This document shows positions 34,411-51,743 of a stretch of 64,000 nt of DNA, piece after piece. The notes beneath the pieces are model-generated. The model worked only from the letters and a program-made list of their open reading frames with translations, searched no databases and was not told where the DNA came from. Source of the stretch: Oikopleura dioica (Eukaryota; Chordata; Appendicularia; Copelata; Oikopleuridae). The DNA lies in NCBI GenBank assembly GCA_907165135.1, contig OU015569.1, positions 7,068,001-7,132,000 of the forward strand, written 5' to 3'. The translations under genes and the position numbers were made by a program. Position 1 is the stretch's first letter. Each line of letters opens with the position of its first letter.

Positions 34411-36540
34411 TTATTCGAACTTTATGCCTTGAGCCAGTGGAAGTTGCTTGGAAAAGTTAATTGTGCATGTACTTCTTCTCATGTACTGTTTCCAGGAGTC
34501 AGATCCAGCTTCTCTGCCCCAGCCTGTCGCCTTGTTCCCCCGAAAGCGCCTCCGATCTCGGCCCCATTGGTTGGGCAGTTAACGTTTACGATGCCAGTGT
34601 CAGCACCGTTCGGTCCGAGCCACTTGAATAAGTCCGTAATGTTACTTGTGAACAATGAGGAGCTCAGGCCTGCTTCGACTTCGTTGTTCCATTCGATAAC
34701 CTTTGGAATTTCGAGTCATTCTCTGATCGAAAATTCTTTATCACCTGATCCAAATTATCAAACGGCATTACATATAAAACTGGGCAAAAGGACTCCCTCA
34801 TGACCAGTTCCGAATCGTGCGCAAGACCACTGACTATTGTTGGCTGCACATAGAAGCCATCGCTATCGATTACTTCGCCACCGTATTCGATCTTTCCACC
34901 TAATGCCTTAATAATTTATTAACAAATGTTTCAAAAGAGAGCGAATAAGAGGAGACCTATCACTCAGAGGCTGAGTCTCAGCCAGAGTTCCCAGTGTCTA
35001 ATATTAAAAGATAAAATATTCAAATCGATTCCGCAAATGAAAAGAACTTGCCTTGGCTTCTTTGACAGTCTTCTGATAGAGCTCGACGCCTCTTTTATTA
35101 TGCATCGGACCGTACATTGTATTTTCTTCGAGAGGGGACCCAATCCGCACTTTTGGGTAGGCTTTGACTAATCGCTCTAATACTGTCTGGTACAACTGGT
35201 GATGAACAAAAAGACGTCTAAGCGAAGTGCATCGCTGGCCTATTTTTGGGTTGAGAAAATAATTAGCTTCCTTTTTTATCCTCTTCGCTAAGAGGCTCAA
35301 TTACATAATTTTCGCAAGAACTGATATTTAACCCGTGATCTTGAGTGCCAACTGCAGCAAATAAAGCTGACCGAACAACCATTTCAACATCAGCATCATG
35401 ATTGATAATCGCGGCGTTGTTTCCACCAAGTTCAAGCAAAACACGACCAAATCTTCGTTGAACAGTAGCACCCACTTCTCTTCCTACAGCGGTAGAGCCA
35501 GTAAAGCTCACCAAGTTGATTCGGGAATCCTTTGCTATCGCATCTCCAATTTCCGCACCGCCGCAAACAAGCGTACAGATCGCTTTTGGAAGATTGTTCC
35601 GTTCAAACACGCGTTGGATGATATTCTATGACAATAAAAATAGCCTAAAGATAGATAGAGCGAACCTGAGTAGCAATTGTCGAGATAATGGCTGTGGGTG
35701 AGGGCTTCCAAATAACGCAATTTCCGGTTATCAAAGCTATTGCTGCGTTCCATCCATACACAGCGATTGGAAAATTAAAGGCGCTAATGACACCGACTAA
35801 TCCAAGCGGATTCCATCTCTCCTGCAAATCGTGTCCCTCACGCTCAGAGGGAAGCACTTGTCCGGGTAATTGTCTTGACATACCGACAGCATAGTCACAG
35901 ATGTCAACGAACTCTTGTACCTCGCCTCTCCCTTCAACCACAGTCTTGCCTATCTCTAGTGCTTCAAGTTTCCCCAGCAGCTCAATATACTGAACAAGTC
36001 AATCTCCTTAAATGAAGTTCTCTTTTACTTTTCGGAGCTCTTCGCCGATTTGACGGACAATCTCGCCGCGCTTCGGTGCAGGCACATTACGCCAGACTTT
36101 AAAAGCCTCTTTAGCGGCGGCAACAGTAGCATCGTAGTCGTCCTAATTAGCGTCAAATTTGGTTTAACTTTTGAAGGTAATCGAGAAAATCACCTTTGTC
36201 GCGGTGTATATCTGAGCTATCGGTCTGCCATTTATGGGAGAAATAGATGACTGCAACTCTCCGCTTCCTTTTTTCCATTCTCTCAAAAACAGGTGTCAAT
36301 AAAATCATACATTTTAAAAATATTTACAAGTGAAAAGAAAAACTCAACGCTGCCAGTCTCGCTTGTTTATCAATAGGCCAGCGCGAGCAAAGTCGCAATT
36401 ATAACTTAGGCTTTAATTTCTTTATCGATACTGTGAATATTCATGACCCCTTTCCCATCAAAGTATCCTAGCGTAGTCTGCTCGATCCCAAGCCGGCGTA
36501 GCCAGTCGTACTCTTGCTCGTCAACCAGAAACTCGCTCAT
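34411..36540 (-). CDS. ALDH7A1: Alpha-aminoadipic semialdehyde dehydrogenase (antiquitin)
   Basis: NAD-dependent dehydrogenase of lysine catabolism. N-terminus [19 protein letters not shown] matches ALDH7A1. Diagnostic blocks: [62 protein letters not shown] (nucleotide loop), [12 protein letters not shown] (general-base Glu), [11 protein letters not shown] (catalytic Cys), and C-terminal [20 protein letters not shown]. Introns include a GC-AG one (AAG/GCAAGT near 35050). The intron directly before GQRCT (about 35241-35340) cannot be GT-AG without inserting residues. At 34537-34541 a run of five C (minus strand G) is one base short for the frame [15 protein letters not shown]. The rest of the gene is intact, so I read this as a consensus error. 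Confidence 0.95.
35241..35340 (-). other. Non-canonical intron in ALDH7A1 next to the catalytic cysteine
   Basis: Conserved FAAVGTQ ends at 35341 and GQRCT begins at 35240. The 100 bp between starts GATCACGGGTTAAAT and ends AACCCAAAAATA(G) on the coding strand. Boundaries are GA-TA or AT-AG depending on the placement of one G. The GT-AG alternative (A/GTTCTTGC to AATAG) inserts seven residues (DHGLNIS in place of the G) in a loop that is invariant in the family. GGGTT near the start and AACCC near the end form a short inverted repeat. Confidence 0.7.
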
Positions 36541-37406
36541 TCTTAATTTGAAGCTATGGGTGGTTCAAGGCGGTGTAACGCGTATTTGGGAAAATCAAAA
36601 TAATAAAAGAAATGATTGTTGCATATCGAAAACGTAGCTACTTGCGAACAGAAGAAAGGTAGCTTTTGTTGATGTCGACTCTCGTGGTTTCAGTACGGAA
36701 GATGGGATTAGTACGTTGTCAAGGTTAAGAAGAGGGCCTTTCTCGAGTAAAATAAGCTATCGAGTCGGATCGAGCTACCGAGCGTGTTTAAAAATGCATT
36801 TTTATAAGGCGGAGGGCATTTGGGCACACAAGGGACAACTGCGACATCGCGTTGGTAGTTTTGCATTACCCTAGTGATTCAGATTTCTCACCAGGGCGGT
36901 TTAGCTTTGAACATTCAAGCACTCCCCTTGAAGAATCAAGGGGCGATAAATCATTTATGCATCTGCGCTTGAGCTAAGGAAATACTGTGCGTTGTCGAAA
37001 TCGTCCAATTTTTTATCCGTAGTTTGGCTTTTTAAAACTTTAGGTGACATGAACGAGAATGCCAATCGATAAGAGCATACGAGTGTTGAACTTTTTTCTT
37101 TGAACTTTTAATCATACCAAAAGTCCTAGTACTTTTAAAGATAAATTATCAAGTGGCTCGGTGTCTTTTTTATTATTTTGTGCTCGTGAGGACAGTACGT
37201 TACGGGGGTATTTTGTGCGCGTTCTAAGTTGAGAAGAAATGCACAGAGGAAACTTAAAGGCCAATAGATGAGGTAAATATAAGTTGAAGCGAGTGAACTG
37301 ATACAGGATGTGAAGTGAATGTGTTGAAGTGAGAAAGAAGTGAAGAAGGTGAGGACTCAAAGACTGCAAAGTGCAAGTTCTGGTGCTTATTTTCACAGGT
37401 CAATAT
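36541..37406. other. No gene recognised, 36541-37406
   Basis: Between the MRCK stop and the ALDH7A1 start on the same strand. No coding exon or repeat recognised. Confidence 0.35.
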
Positions 37407-43709
<6,303 letters not shown>

Positions 43710-43931
43710 CAACCGAATTTGTTCATGCCTAAAAAATAAAACTCGTAAACTGATGTTAAGTAGACAAAAACAAGCTGACGTTTTGCGAAGTTCTAGAAAC
43801 GGAACTATTTTTTGAAGTGAAAAAGATTATTGCACATTTCGTTAAAATCGAGTAAATCGATAACGGTAGGGATAGAATTATGAAGCAGTGGACAGTTCCA
43901 TCAAGAGATATTCTACAGAAAGTGGATATTT

Positions 43932-46112
43932 TCAAACTATTTGCTGCAGAGCATTACTTCTCTTCGTTGTGTTCGAGAAAAGCGCTCTTATGAGCCCTCG
44001 AACGGCATTAGCAGAGAGGCTAATGTCGCCAGCTTTCCAAACACCAAGAATGTCTGACAGTGAGGAACGCAATATAAATCGCAAATCTAATAATAACTGG
44101 TCATTTGCAATTAACTTTCTAAGTTTACCTTCAGCGTTTGTGGCGGGATAGCCAGGTAAATCCGAAAGTTTGTTAATAAATGCATCTAGAGGTGTACATG
44201 CATCGACAGCAATATCCTCCTCCTCTACAAAATAAATTTTAAGTAACTCTCTTGAGATACAAGCCGTGAATAAAAAGTCTCTACTAGGTGAGTGGCTTTA
44301 CACAAAAAGACGACTCACCTAGAATTGCGCCGGTGATTTTATTGATGAAATAGATAGATGACCTCTCAAGGAGCTTGCGTTTTGTCACCGGGGCGAGGTA
44401 CGGGTCGAGTTGCGCGTCTAACGAGCTCAAAATAGATTTGACGTCTGAGACTGAGCACATCAGCTCCTCCAAGCTATCTTGCTCTTCTATTTTGCTGACA
44501 AGACGTAGTTTATCGTCTATTAGGGAGTCGATTTGCACTTCGATTTTATCTAGATGGTGCTTTTCGAAACGAGCTAGCAAGGCCTTCAGGGAAAGTACTT
44601 GGTCAAAGGATGCACGAGCTACAGTCAAGCTTTCTGATGAATTCTGAAGCAGCGGTTTTTATTGAAAACTATTAATCCGAGATTGCTATCTTCATTAGAA
44701 AAAAAATGAAACCGTTTTCTTGGCAAGTTGCAAACGAGCCAAACACCCAATGAACCAGTCAATATCGTTAGAGAGAACATTTACGTATTCCAAGTTCTCA
44801 GCAAGTTGGATGGAAAATCTGTTCAGCACAAAGACCTTGTAAAGCTGAATAATCCTTGGAGAGACATTGGGGCTCTTTAGCATAATGAGCCATCCTTGCG
44901 CGCAAAAAGGTGAAATTGGCGATTCCGGATTCTGTAGCTTGAGTGATGTCGAAAGGGAGAGAGTCTTCGAGGAGTTAGTCGTGCTTTTGTGAGAAAGGTA
45001 ACGTTTTTGTGAAGAAGGCGTGACGGTGGACATAAAATCGCCGGTAGACAGGATCCGGCGATACCGAGCGAGGAGCCTGGAAGAAGACTTTTCCGTAAGA
45101 GCGTTCGAAAGATTTTGCACCATTTCGGGGATCTTTTTGAAGTTGGAAGAGATTTTCAGCGAAAGCTCAAATAACTCCTTGACGTCAGCAAAGGACTCGT
45201 CGTCTTCGTCACTTTCGAGTGGAATACTTGGCCGCAAAATTGAATCGACGATGTAGTTCTCCAGTTTTAATGTTTGATCTTCTGAGAACGAAATCGACTG
45301 GCTCTGTAAATGTAACATAAACTTTGATAACGAGTTGAGCTTTCCAGCGAAACATTCATTTTCACTTCTTTTGATAAATCCCTCTTCGAACAAAATCGGT
45401 CCAGATTGAATGAAATCGACGATAGAGTTCGAAAGATTTAAAAGAAGAGCGTCCAATTTTTCCAAATGAAGCATCGACTCGACAACTAAAAGGATCATTA
45501 TTTGGTTCCGGACAAGATTGAGTTAACTTTACCTTGATTCTTATTGAAAAAGCCGATTCGATCTTCTTCTTGAATAAGTGACTGCTGCCAGGCCTCGTTC
45601 GCTAGAATAATTGGATTCAGACTTTCGACTCTGCTGAGAAATGTTTGGACGACTCGTGCTTTCATAAAATTCCCGTCTTCAATTTCTTTAGTAAACTTTT
45701 TGATGTCAGCAAATATCTTCGTTTTCTCGAGTAGGGTCGTATCTCCATACGACGCTGGGAGTCGCGACTCAACTATCTTTATAGTTTTAAGCACCTCACA
45801 AGCACACTGTGAGGCTTCTGCCTTTAGTTCTAGCTCAACACGTTTTTTAAGAAGATCTTCAACGCCTCTCATAAGGGATTGTCAATTGTTGCCTTTACAG
45901 CGCAATTAACAAGAGTTTGATCCCTTTCCATAAACATTTGAGTTCTTGAGCTTTTCCATTCTGGATTTTAACTCGGAAATAGTTTTACTATCTTCCATGA
46001 TCATTTGGAGTTCCTCTTCCGATACAGCAGTCGTCTCCTCGTTTTCTGTTAAAAACGATTTCAAATGCTCGATCTGAGCATCGATTGCGTCCACTCTGTT
46101 GAGGAGAGTCAT
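43932..46112 (-). CDS. ZW10: Kinetochore / vesicle-tethering protein ZW10
   Basis: Subunit of the RZZ complex (spindle checkpoint) and of the NRZ tether at the ER. Helical throughout: N-terminal ELQMIMEDSKTISELKSRME, central blocks including SLLVARYRR and a long helical run. The C-terminus DLRFILRSSLSDILGVWKAG with NAVRGLIRALFSNTTKRSNAL matches human ZW10 (FKELMMMLQASL ... [20 protein letters not shown]). About 650-700 residues, near the family length. Start at 46112 is chosen because TTTTCAG lies one base upstream, an apparent trans-splice acceptor. Lies 163 bp downstream of the helicase and 222 bp upstream of MRCK. Confidence 0.88.
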
Positions 46113-46119
46113 TCTGAAA
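46113..46119 (-). promoter_or_regulatory. Putative trans-splice acceptor before ZW10
   Basis: TTTTCAG/A immediately precedes the ATG, with a helicase gene ending about 160 bp upstream. The same CAG/AATG context precedes GLRX3 (50794-50797) and HSPE1 (59405-59411). This is the arrangement expected for spliced-leader addition in operons. Confidence 0.5.
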
Positions 46120-46275
46120 ACGCATGAATTCAAATGTGTTTAAAATAAATAGAGGTATTCGGCAGCTCCCGAAACAATTAATGTAGCGCCGAAAGTTAAG
46201 GCCGATTCTTAAAATTCAAAAGACTAGACAGACAGCAGCAGCATTAGCACAATACTAGTACAGAATCTAAGCAAT

Positions 46276-49200
46276 TCACACAGACATTATATTTCCTGAC
46301 TTTTCCCTGTAACGCTCTTCCCTACGTATTCTGCGTTGCTCAGCAAATTTTTGCTCGATTTCTACTGGCCCGAAATCGAATCCTTCTTCGTCCATCTTTT
46401 GCTGAAAGTTACGCAGCGAAATGACACAATTCTTTTTCTTCAGTCCTTTTAGCAAGATTTCGTAATTTTCGTCATAGCTGAAAGTCTGTGAATCTCCGAT
46501 CAAGCAACAGTGTCTCTGAAGGAATGGTAAGCAAGGGTTATCTTTTGCTGCCTACTTTCGCACGAGTAATTGCAACATTAATTCGCCGCACATCGTCCAT
46601 CATTCCGAGATCCCAGGATAAATTCGAGCGAGCCATTGAGACAATAATTACGTCCTTTTCTTTTCCCTGGTAGCCATCAATTGTCCGAACGGTGGCAGAG
46701 GCATAATTAGGATCAATTTCTTCCAGCGACTGGCGAATGTGAGCCACTTGAGCCCAGTAGCAAGAGATAATTCCGATTTCTGACTCTGGAATGCCCATTT
46801 TATTCCGAAAGTGATCATACATTCGGGCGACTGAACAGAACCTTTTTCTAACAATAAGAATCAGCAGTCCCTACCGAGTTTCGCCTCGTGCTCATTATGA
46901 TAACTTTCGTGAGAGTCTGGAACGTCGTCATGACCTTCGTTGTAGCCTAGACCCGCGTGATCAAGCCAAATTAGGGGATTGTTTCTGAGAGTAGAACAAC
47001 CTTCTTCGTAGCTATCACCAAGACGTATATTTTTATTGCGCCTTTGTAGTTTTCATAAAAAGGTAAAATTTCGGAATTGAGGCAACCCCACTGATAGTGA
47101 ATAATGAAAACATTCCTTCCCGCTTTTAGCCTCGATTCGTATAATACCCGGCTGCTCCAGCCAGAGATCATGAAGTGCGATCTATATTGTGTCTCTAGCA
47201 GAAAATGGCGCGAAGGGAGCTTCTCTACAACGTATTCCATGAAACTCTTGTCATAACCAAGCCGTTTGGCTTCCTCTGTTTTTACAACGGGCGGCAGCTG
47301 CAGGTGATCACCCGCAACAATGCAACTAAAGTATACATTTATACGATCAGAAGACGGCAAATTGACCTTAATAAAATTATAACGAGTCTTCTGCATGCAC
47401 ATGTGTTACAATTATTCATCAATGCGATTTGAGAAGATACTTTTTACTGTTACGACTTTTTCTCCGCAGAGGATCCCACTTATAGAATATTTCTTTCACC
47501 TTTCGAAATAGGGAAGAATTTCCAACGCCTCGGCGAGTGTCACGAAGCCGCCTTCCTCGAAAACTATAATATCGAAACTTCCGCGTTTTATTTCTTTGTG
47601 GATGATGGTTGAGTTGGATGATGACATGCGAACACAGGCACCCAAAACTGAGCATACAATTCTTTTGTCCTTCAGTGATTGAATTCGCCCGCGGTGTAAT
47701 TGATTCGATATTTGCTGTAACTGGCGCTTAAGATCAGCTTGATCGAACTGGAAAGACTCTTCTGTTGACTGAAATGTCTTTGCGTTGTCTTCAAACAGGC
47801 TCGATAATGGTTCTTAGAATCAACATAAGTAGAGAGTAGTCAAGATGCCTAGCCTAATAAACGTTTCGTCCGCTGCATAACGATCTCCAATCGCTTAGAG
47901 TCCATGGCTGGCATGAATTGAGTCACTGCCTCGTCGGTTACTTTGCTCACCCGTCCGTAACGGAAGATCTCATTCTTCCCAAGGTATTTTCCTAGCGCCA
48001 AGCATATGTTGTCTGTGGCTGCGTGAGACGGCCCAACAACTAGAATACGTTTGTCTGGAAACTTGAGCGTTATTTGATAAACTGCTTCGGCGACAACGGT
48101 TGTTTTGCCTGTCCCGGGAGGTCCGTGGATGATCGTTATTGGACCGTGATCCAGGTCATCGTGATCAACCATTTTGACAGTGGCGTCAATAGCTTTCATT
48201 TGACTTCGGTCCAACACTACAAAAATAGTTTATCATCGTCAGCGGCTTTTAATTACCTAGATGTTTGTTCTTTACATTTTTCTTCTCAACTGAAAACGGC
48301 CAAGAGTCTGACTTGTCGGCGATGTTTTCGGAAAATGATGGCAACCTTTTGTTCCATCGATTTAACAAATACGGGAGAGGACCATTTGGGAACGTCTTGA
48401 TTTCTAATTTCTCTGAATCGACAATATTTTGCAAATGTCGGACGAATTTCCATTGCTCGTCTGCTCGAGCTGTCCTACAAATGAAAAATTCAGCGCCACA
48501 GCCGTCAACGGTCGAAAACTCTTGGTTGATGAAAAATGGCAACTCGTCGATAAATTCCAACTGGATGAGAGAAGGCGAAATTTTTAAGAGTTCGCACGTC
48601 ACTGACGGGTCATTTTCATGGTTCTCGCATTCGCGGGAATCTTTTGAATTCGCGAAAAGGCTTCTCGCCACTTTTAGTAAAACTCTATCGCCAGGTTTGA
48701 AGCCCTTGCACAGTAATGGTCCGTACTCTTCGATATTGCGTGTAAGCTCAATCGCAACTTGGCCGTTCTTCGTCCTGGTCAGACCAACTGAGCTCGAATC
48801 TGATGGAAGAGTGAAGTTTTTATTTATCGAAAGTCCGAATGCAGCCAAGCCTCTCTTCTCCAATTCAAAAAGCGGTCTCGAACTCGCCGTTTTCCCAGCT
48901 TCCGGACCACTATGCTGCGAAATGCCCATTTCAAGCTCTTCTTTCACCAAGTTTTTATACTCAAACATCGCGGCACTGTACAAATTTTGGAAGATTTTTC
49001 TATACGTTTCCGACTGTCCGGACGAGATGTAAGTCTTTTCATTTTTGAACGCAGTGGGAAACTTCGGGATAGACAAGCGAGTGACTGGTGGATCAAAAAC
49101 GAGCTTTTTTCCTTCTTTTGGTCTTTTTCCTGCGAATTTTGGCGGCGATTTTTTGAGCCACTGCTCCGTGAACTGTCTCAATGCAGGTTGATCGTAGTAA

Positions 49201-49337
49201 TTTGTCAGATCTTCTGGATCATTAGGAAAAACATTTTGGGAAAGAGCGGCACTCTGCGAGCGGGACAGGAGCAAGGCACCATGTCGGAAAACAGCTCTCC
49301 GCTTGATCAGAGTTAGCGTTCCAACTTGCGACAGCAT
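46276..49337 (-). CDS. SF1B helicase, IGHMBP2-like, with N-terminal presequence
   Basis: UPF1-like RNA/DNA helicase. The first 35 residues (MLSQVGTLTLIKRRAVFRHG and on) are basic, hydroxylated and lack acids, so mitochondrial import is plausible. The next region contains FELEKRGLAAFGLSI and GFKPGDRVLLKV, as in the IGHMBP2 stalk and 1B barrel. Motif I IIHGPPGTGKTTVVAEA, motif Ia VVGPSHAATDNI, motif III CIVAGDHLQLPPVV, motif IV LLETQYRSH, motif V IDGYQGKEKDVIIVSMARSN, motif VI VRRINVAITRAKR. Motif II reads IVFEEGGF instead of DEAx. One intron near 47840 uses GC-AG. At 46540 the conserved TRAK/RHCCLIGD join needs a GG-AG intron. No R3H or zinc finger follows. Confidence 0.9.
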
Positions 49338-49493
49338 AACATTCTTTCACAGAACGAGTGAGTATTGCACGTTTTTCAAGATATTGCATTGACATGTCAC
49401 AGTTGATTTGCGAAGCTCAAAATACAGCGAGTATGCTGAACAGAAATGTTGTGAACTTCCATGGCATAACTTAATCTTTTTCGACAGAAGTAT

Positions 49494-50793
49494 TTATTTT
49501 CCTAAATCGCTCAATTCTCCGTTTTCGTGAAGCTCGACACAGACATCTTTAGTAAAATAAAAAAACCGGGTTCATGATTTAAGATTTACCTAAACCGCCA
49601 ACAAGTTCGCCTTTATTGTAGAGCTGGGGGTAAGTGGGCCATTTGGAGTACGTTTTCAACTCTTGGCGAACAGTTTCATCAGACAAAATATCGAAATGAT
49701 CGAAGTCGAGACCTTGAAATCTCTTTAACAAGGATAACGATTGAAGAATGAGCCATCCTGCCATAGAATAAATAGCACTTACAGGCTTCCTGGAGGAGAG
49801 CAATCATTTTTCTCGAAAAACCGCACTTAGGTTCGTTTGGACTTCCCTTCATAAAAAGCACGACCTAAGAGAATAAGGTCAAAGTAAATCGTTACGTTCT
49901 CAGTTACTGGAGATTTATGGGTAAGCCACTTGAGCTTTGTGTTGAGGGAATTGGCGGATTCAATTGATTCCAAAAGTTCTCCTTCTTCATGCATTTCCTT
50001 CATTACATCAAGACCACCTACAAGATCTCCATTGATGTACAGCTGCGGAAATGTAGGCCACTTCGAATATTCCTTTATTCCTTGTCGAACATCCTCATCT
50101 TTCAGAATATTAAACGAAGAGAAGTCTTTGTTCGAAAGAAAGTCTACGTGGCGTCTTGCGTTAATTCAAATGTGTGGATTTACAGTGGATTTACCAGATT
50201 GAACTTGATTCAAAAGCTCCATTGTAGCGCGAGAGAATTTGCATTTTGGCTCAGATGGAATACCCTTCATGAACAACACAATCCCCGACTTGTGTGTGAG
50301 TCTATGAAGTCTCTGAGTGAGCGTTTCTCCTGACTCTGATTTGTGTGTGGGGTTTGGTTCATCGGCCCCTTTCGGCGCAGCTAGGTATTTGGCGACAGCA
50401 GCGGTCAGCTGAGCTGGATCCGCCCCGTTAACTCTTGCAACCTCGACTCCTTTCACAATAAGGACACAGGTAGGAACGGCCGAGATTTGAAATCTCTTGG
50501 CAACCTCATCAACAGCCTCCGCTTCACAACGTGCAAAAGTAGCTTTCTTATCCTAGTTCAATTAACGTAAAATCTTATTAAATTTCATTTGAAATCAAGG
50601 AAGAAAACAGAAAACACAAAAAGAAAATCAATCACATGATGAACTGTTCCTGCTGATGGATCTGCTGCAGGGCGGCCAATACAGTATCAATTTGTTTGCA
50701 CTGTTCAGCCCAATCTGCCCAGAAGTGAACAACTAAAAACCCTTGCGCCAAAACGTCAAAATCTGCACTTGACTTAACATCGACCACAGTCAT
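49494..50793 (-). CDS. GLRX3: Glutaredoxin-3 (PICOT), Trx-Grx-Grx
   Basis: Cytosolic monothiol glutaredoxin that handles [2Fe-2S] clusters with BOLA proteins. N-terminal thioredoxin-like domain [17 protein letters not shown] (family WAPWAxQC, one cysteine), then [20 protein letters not shown]. First Grx: [20 protein letters not shown] with CKFS instead of CGFS. Then [19 protein letters not shown]. Second Grx: [20 protein letters not shown] with the standard [23 protein letters not shown]. Start at 50793 follows CAG/A. First gene of the 37.4-50.8 kb run. The junction after QFIM (about 50630) is not a clean GT-AG intron. Confidence 0.93.
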
Positions 50794-51743
50794 TCTGATA
50801 TACCAAAGTTGAACCTCTCAACTTTTACTCTCCATTTCGTATTGCTAATCATCAATTTTATTATTGCGATTTGCATTTCATCTTTCGAAAAGAATAAGAG
50901 ACGACGAGCGTTGAACTTTTGACCAAATCGTCGTATATTGTCAGAAAAATACATTTGAATAATTGAATGGTATGGAAAATGAAGCTGGAAAAAACTTATG
51001 AAGTATTACGATTATGTCGGAAGAATTGGCTTAGATTAACTTGAAAAAGGTAAAATTAATAAAGAGCAGTTCTACGCATCGAGAATGATTAAATTAAATA
51101 TTTTCGAAAGTGACTAAAGGCGAAAGATAGAATTATAGCATGAACAAAGAAGCAAAGAGAAAATGAGGATTTTAGCGGAATCGTTTAAACTGAAAAGTGC
51201 TCCTTCTATTTCATCGGAAAACAGGTAAAACGTTATGAAGATATAATAAACTTAAAATGAGAAGCTGAATATCTAATCTTTAAAAAACTGATTGAGTAAT
51301 AATAGAAACCGTTGTCAGGGTTGGGTTGTGCAGAGCTCATTGAATATGAAAACAAGTCTTTTTGTTAACTATATTCAATAAAGGAAGAAAGAATAACTGC
51401 CATGCACAATCTATTCTAGACATTCTACAGAACGAGTGACTGTACATTCATCAGCACTTATGAAAGGGTATGATTCGTCTAATTCTTAGACGGGCGTCAA
51501 AAATCGAATATAACAAACCAAAAGGCTACGGAAAGACTGAATAGAGGAGGACAAGGGGGAAGTGCGCGATTTTTCTTCGGAAATTTTTCATCTAAAACTG
51601 AAATATGTACAATTTGAACTTTTACAGCGCTGCAACAATTAATTGTATTATCGTGAAGTGTAGAGATCGTACCCGACGACTAGTGTGTGTCGGGATAGTT
51701 GAAAATTGATGGAGTGTTGTTCTCCGCCTGAAATAGTGTTGGG
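50794..51743. other. No gene recognised, 50794-51743
   Basis: AT-rich interval upstream of GLRX3. It should contain the promoter of the four-gene run. No element recognised. Confidence 0.35.

Noticed and set aside
34375-34803. 142-codon plus-strand frame
   Set aside because: It is the complement of the ALDH7A1 C-terminal exons.
46975-47140. GG-AG intron in the helicase before NNPLIWLDHAG
   Set aside because: A donor CA/GTGGGG in the same frame matches the acceptor phase, so GT-AG is sufficient.
48265-49316. Long plus-strand open frames (255 and 134 codons)
   Set aside because: They lie opposite the large first exon of the helicase and have no recognisable domain.
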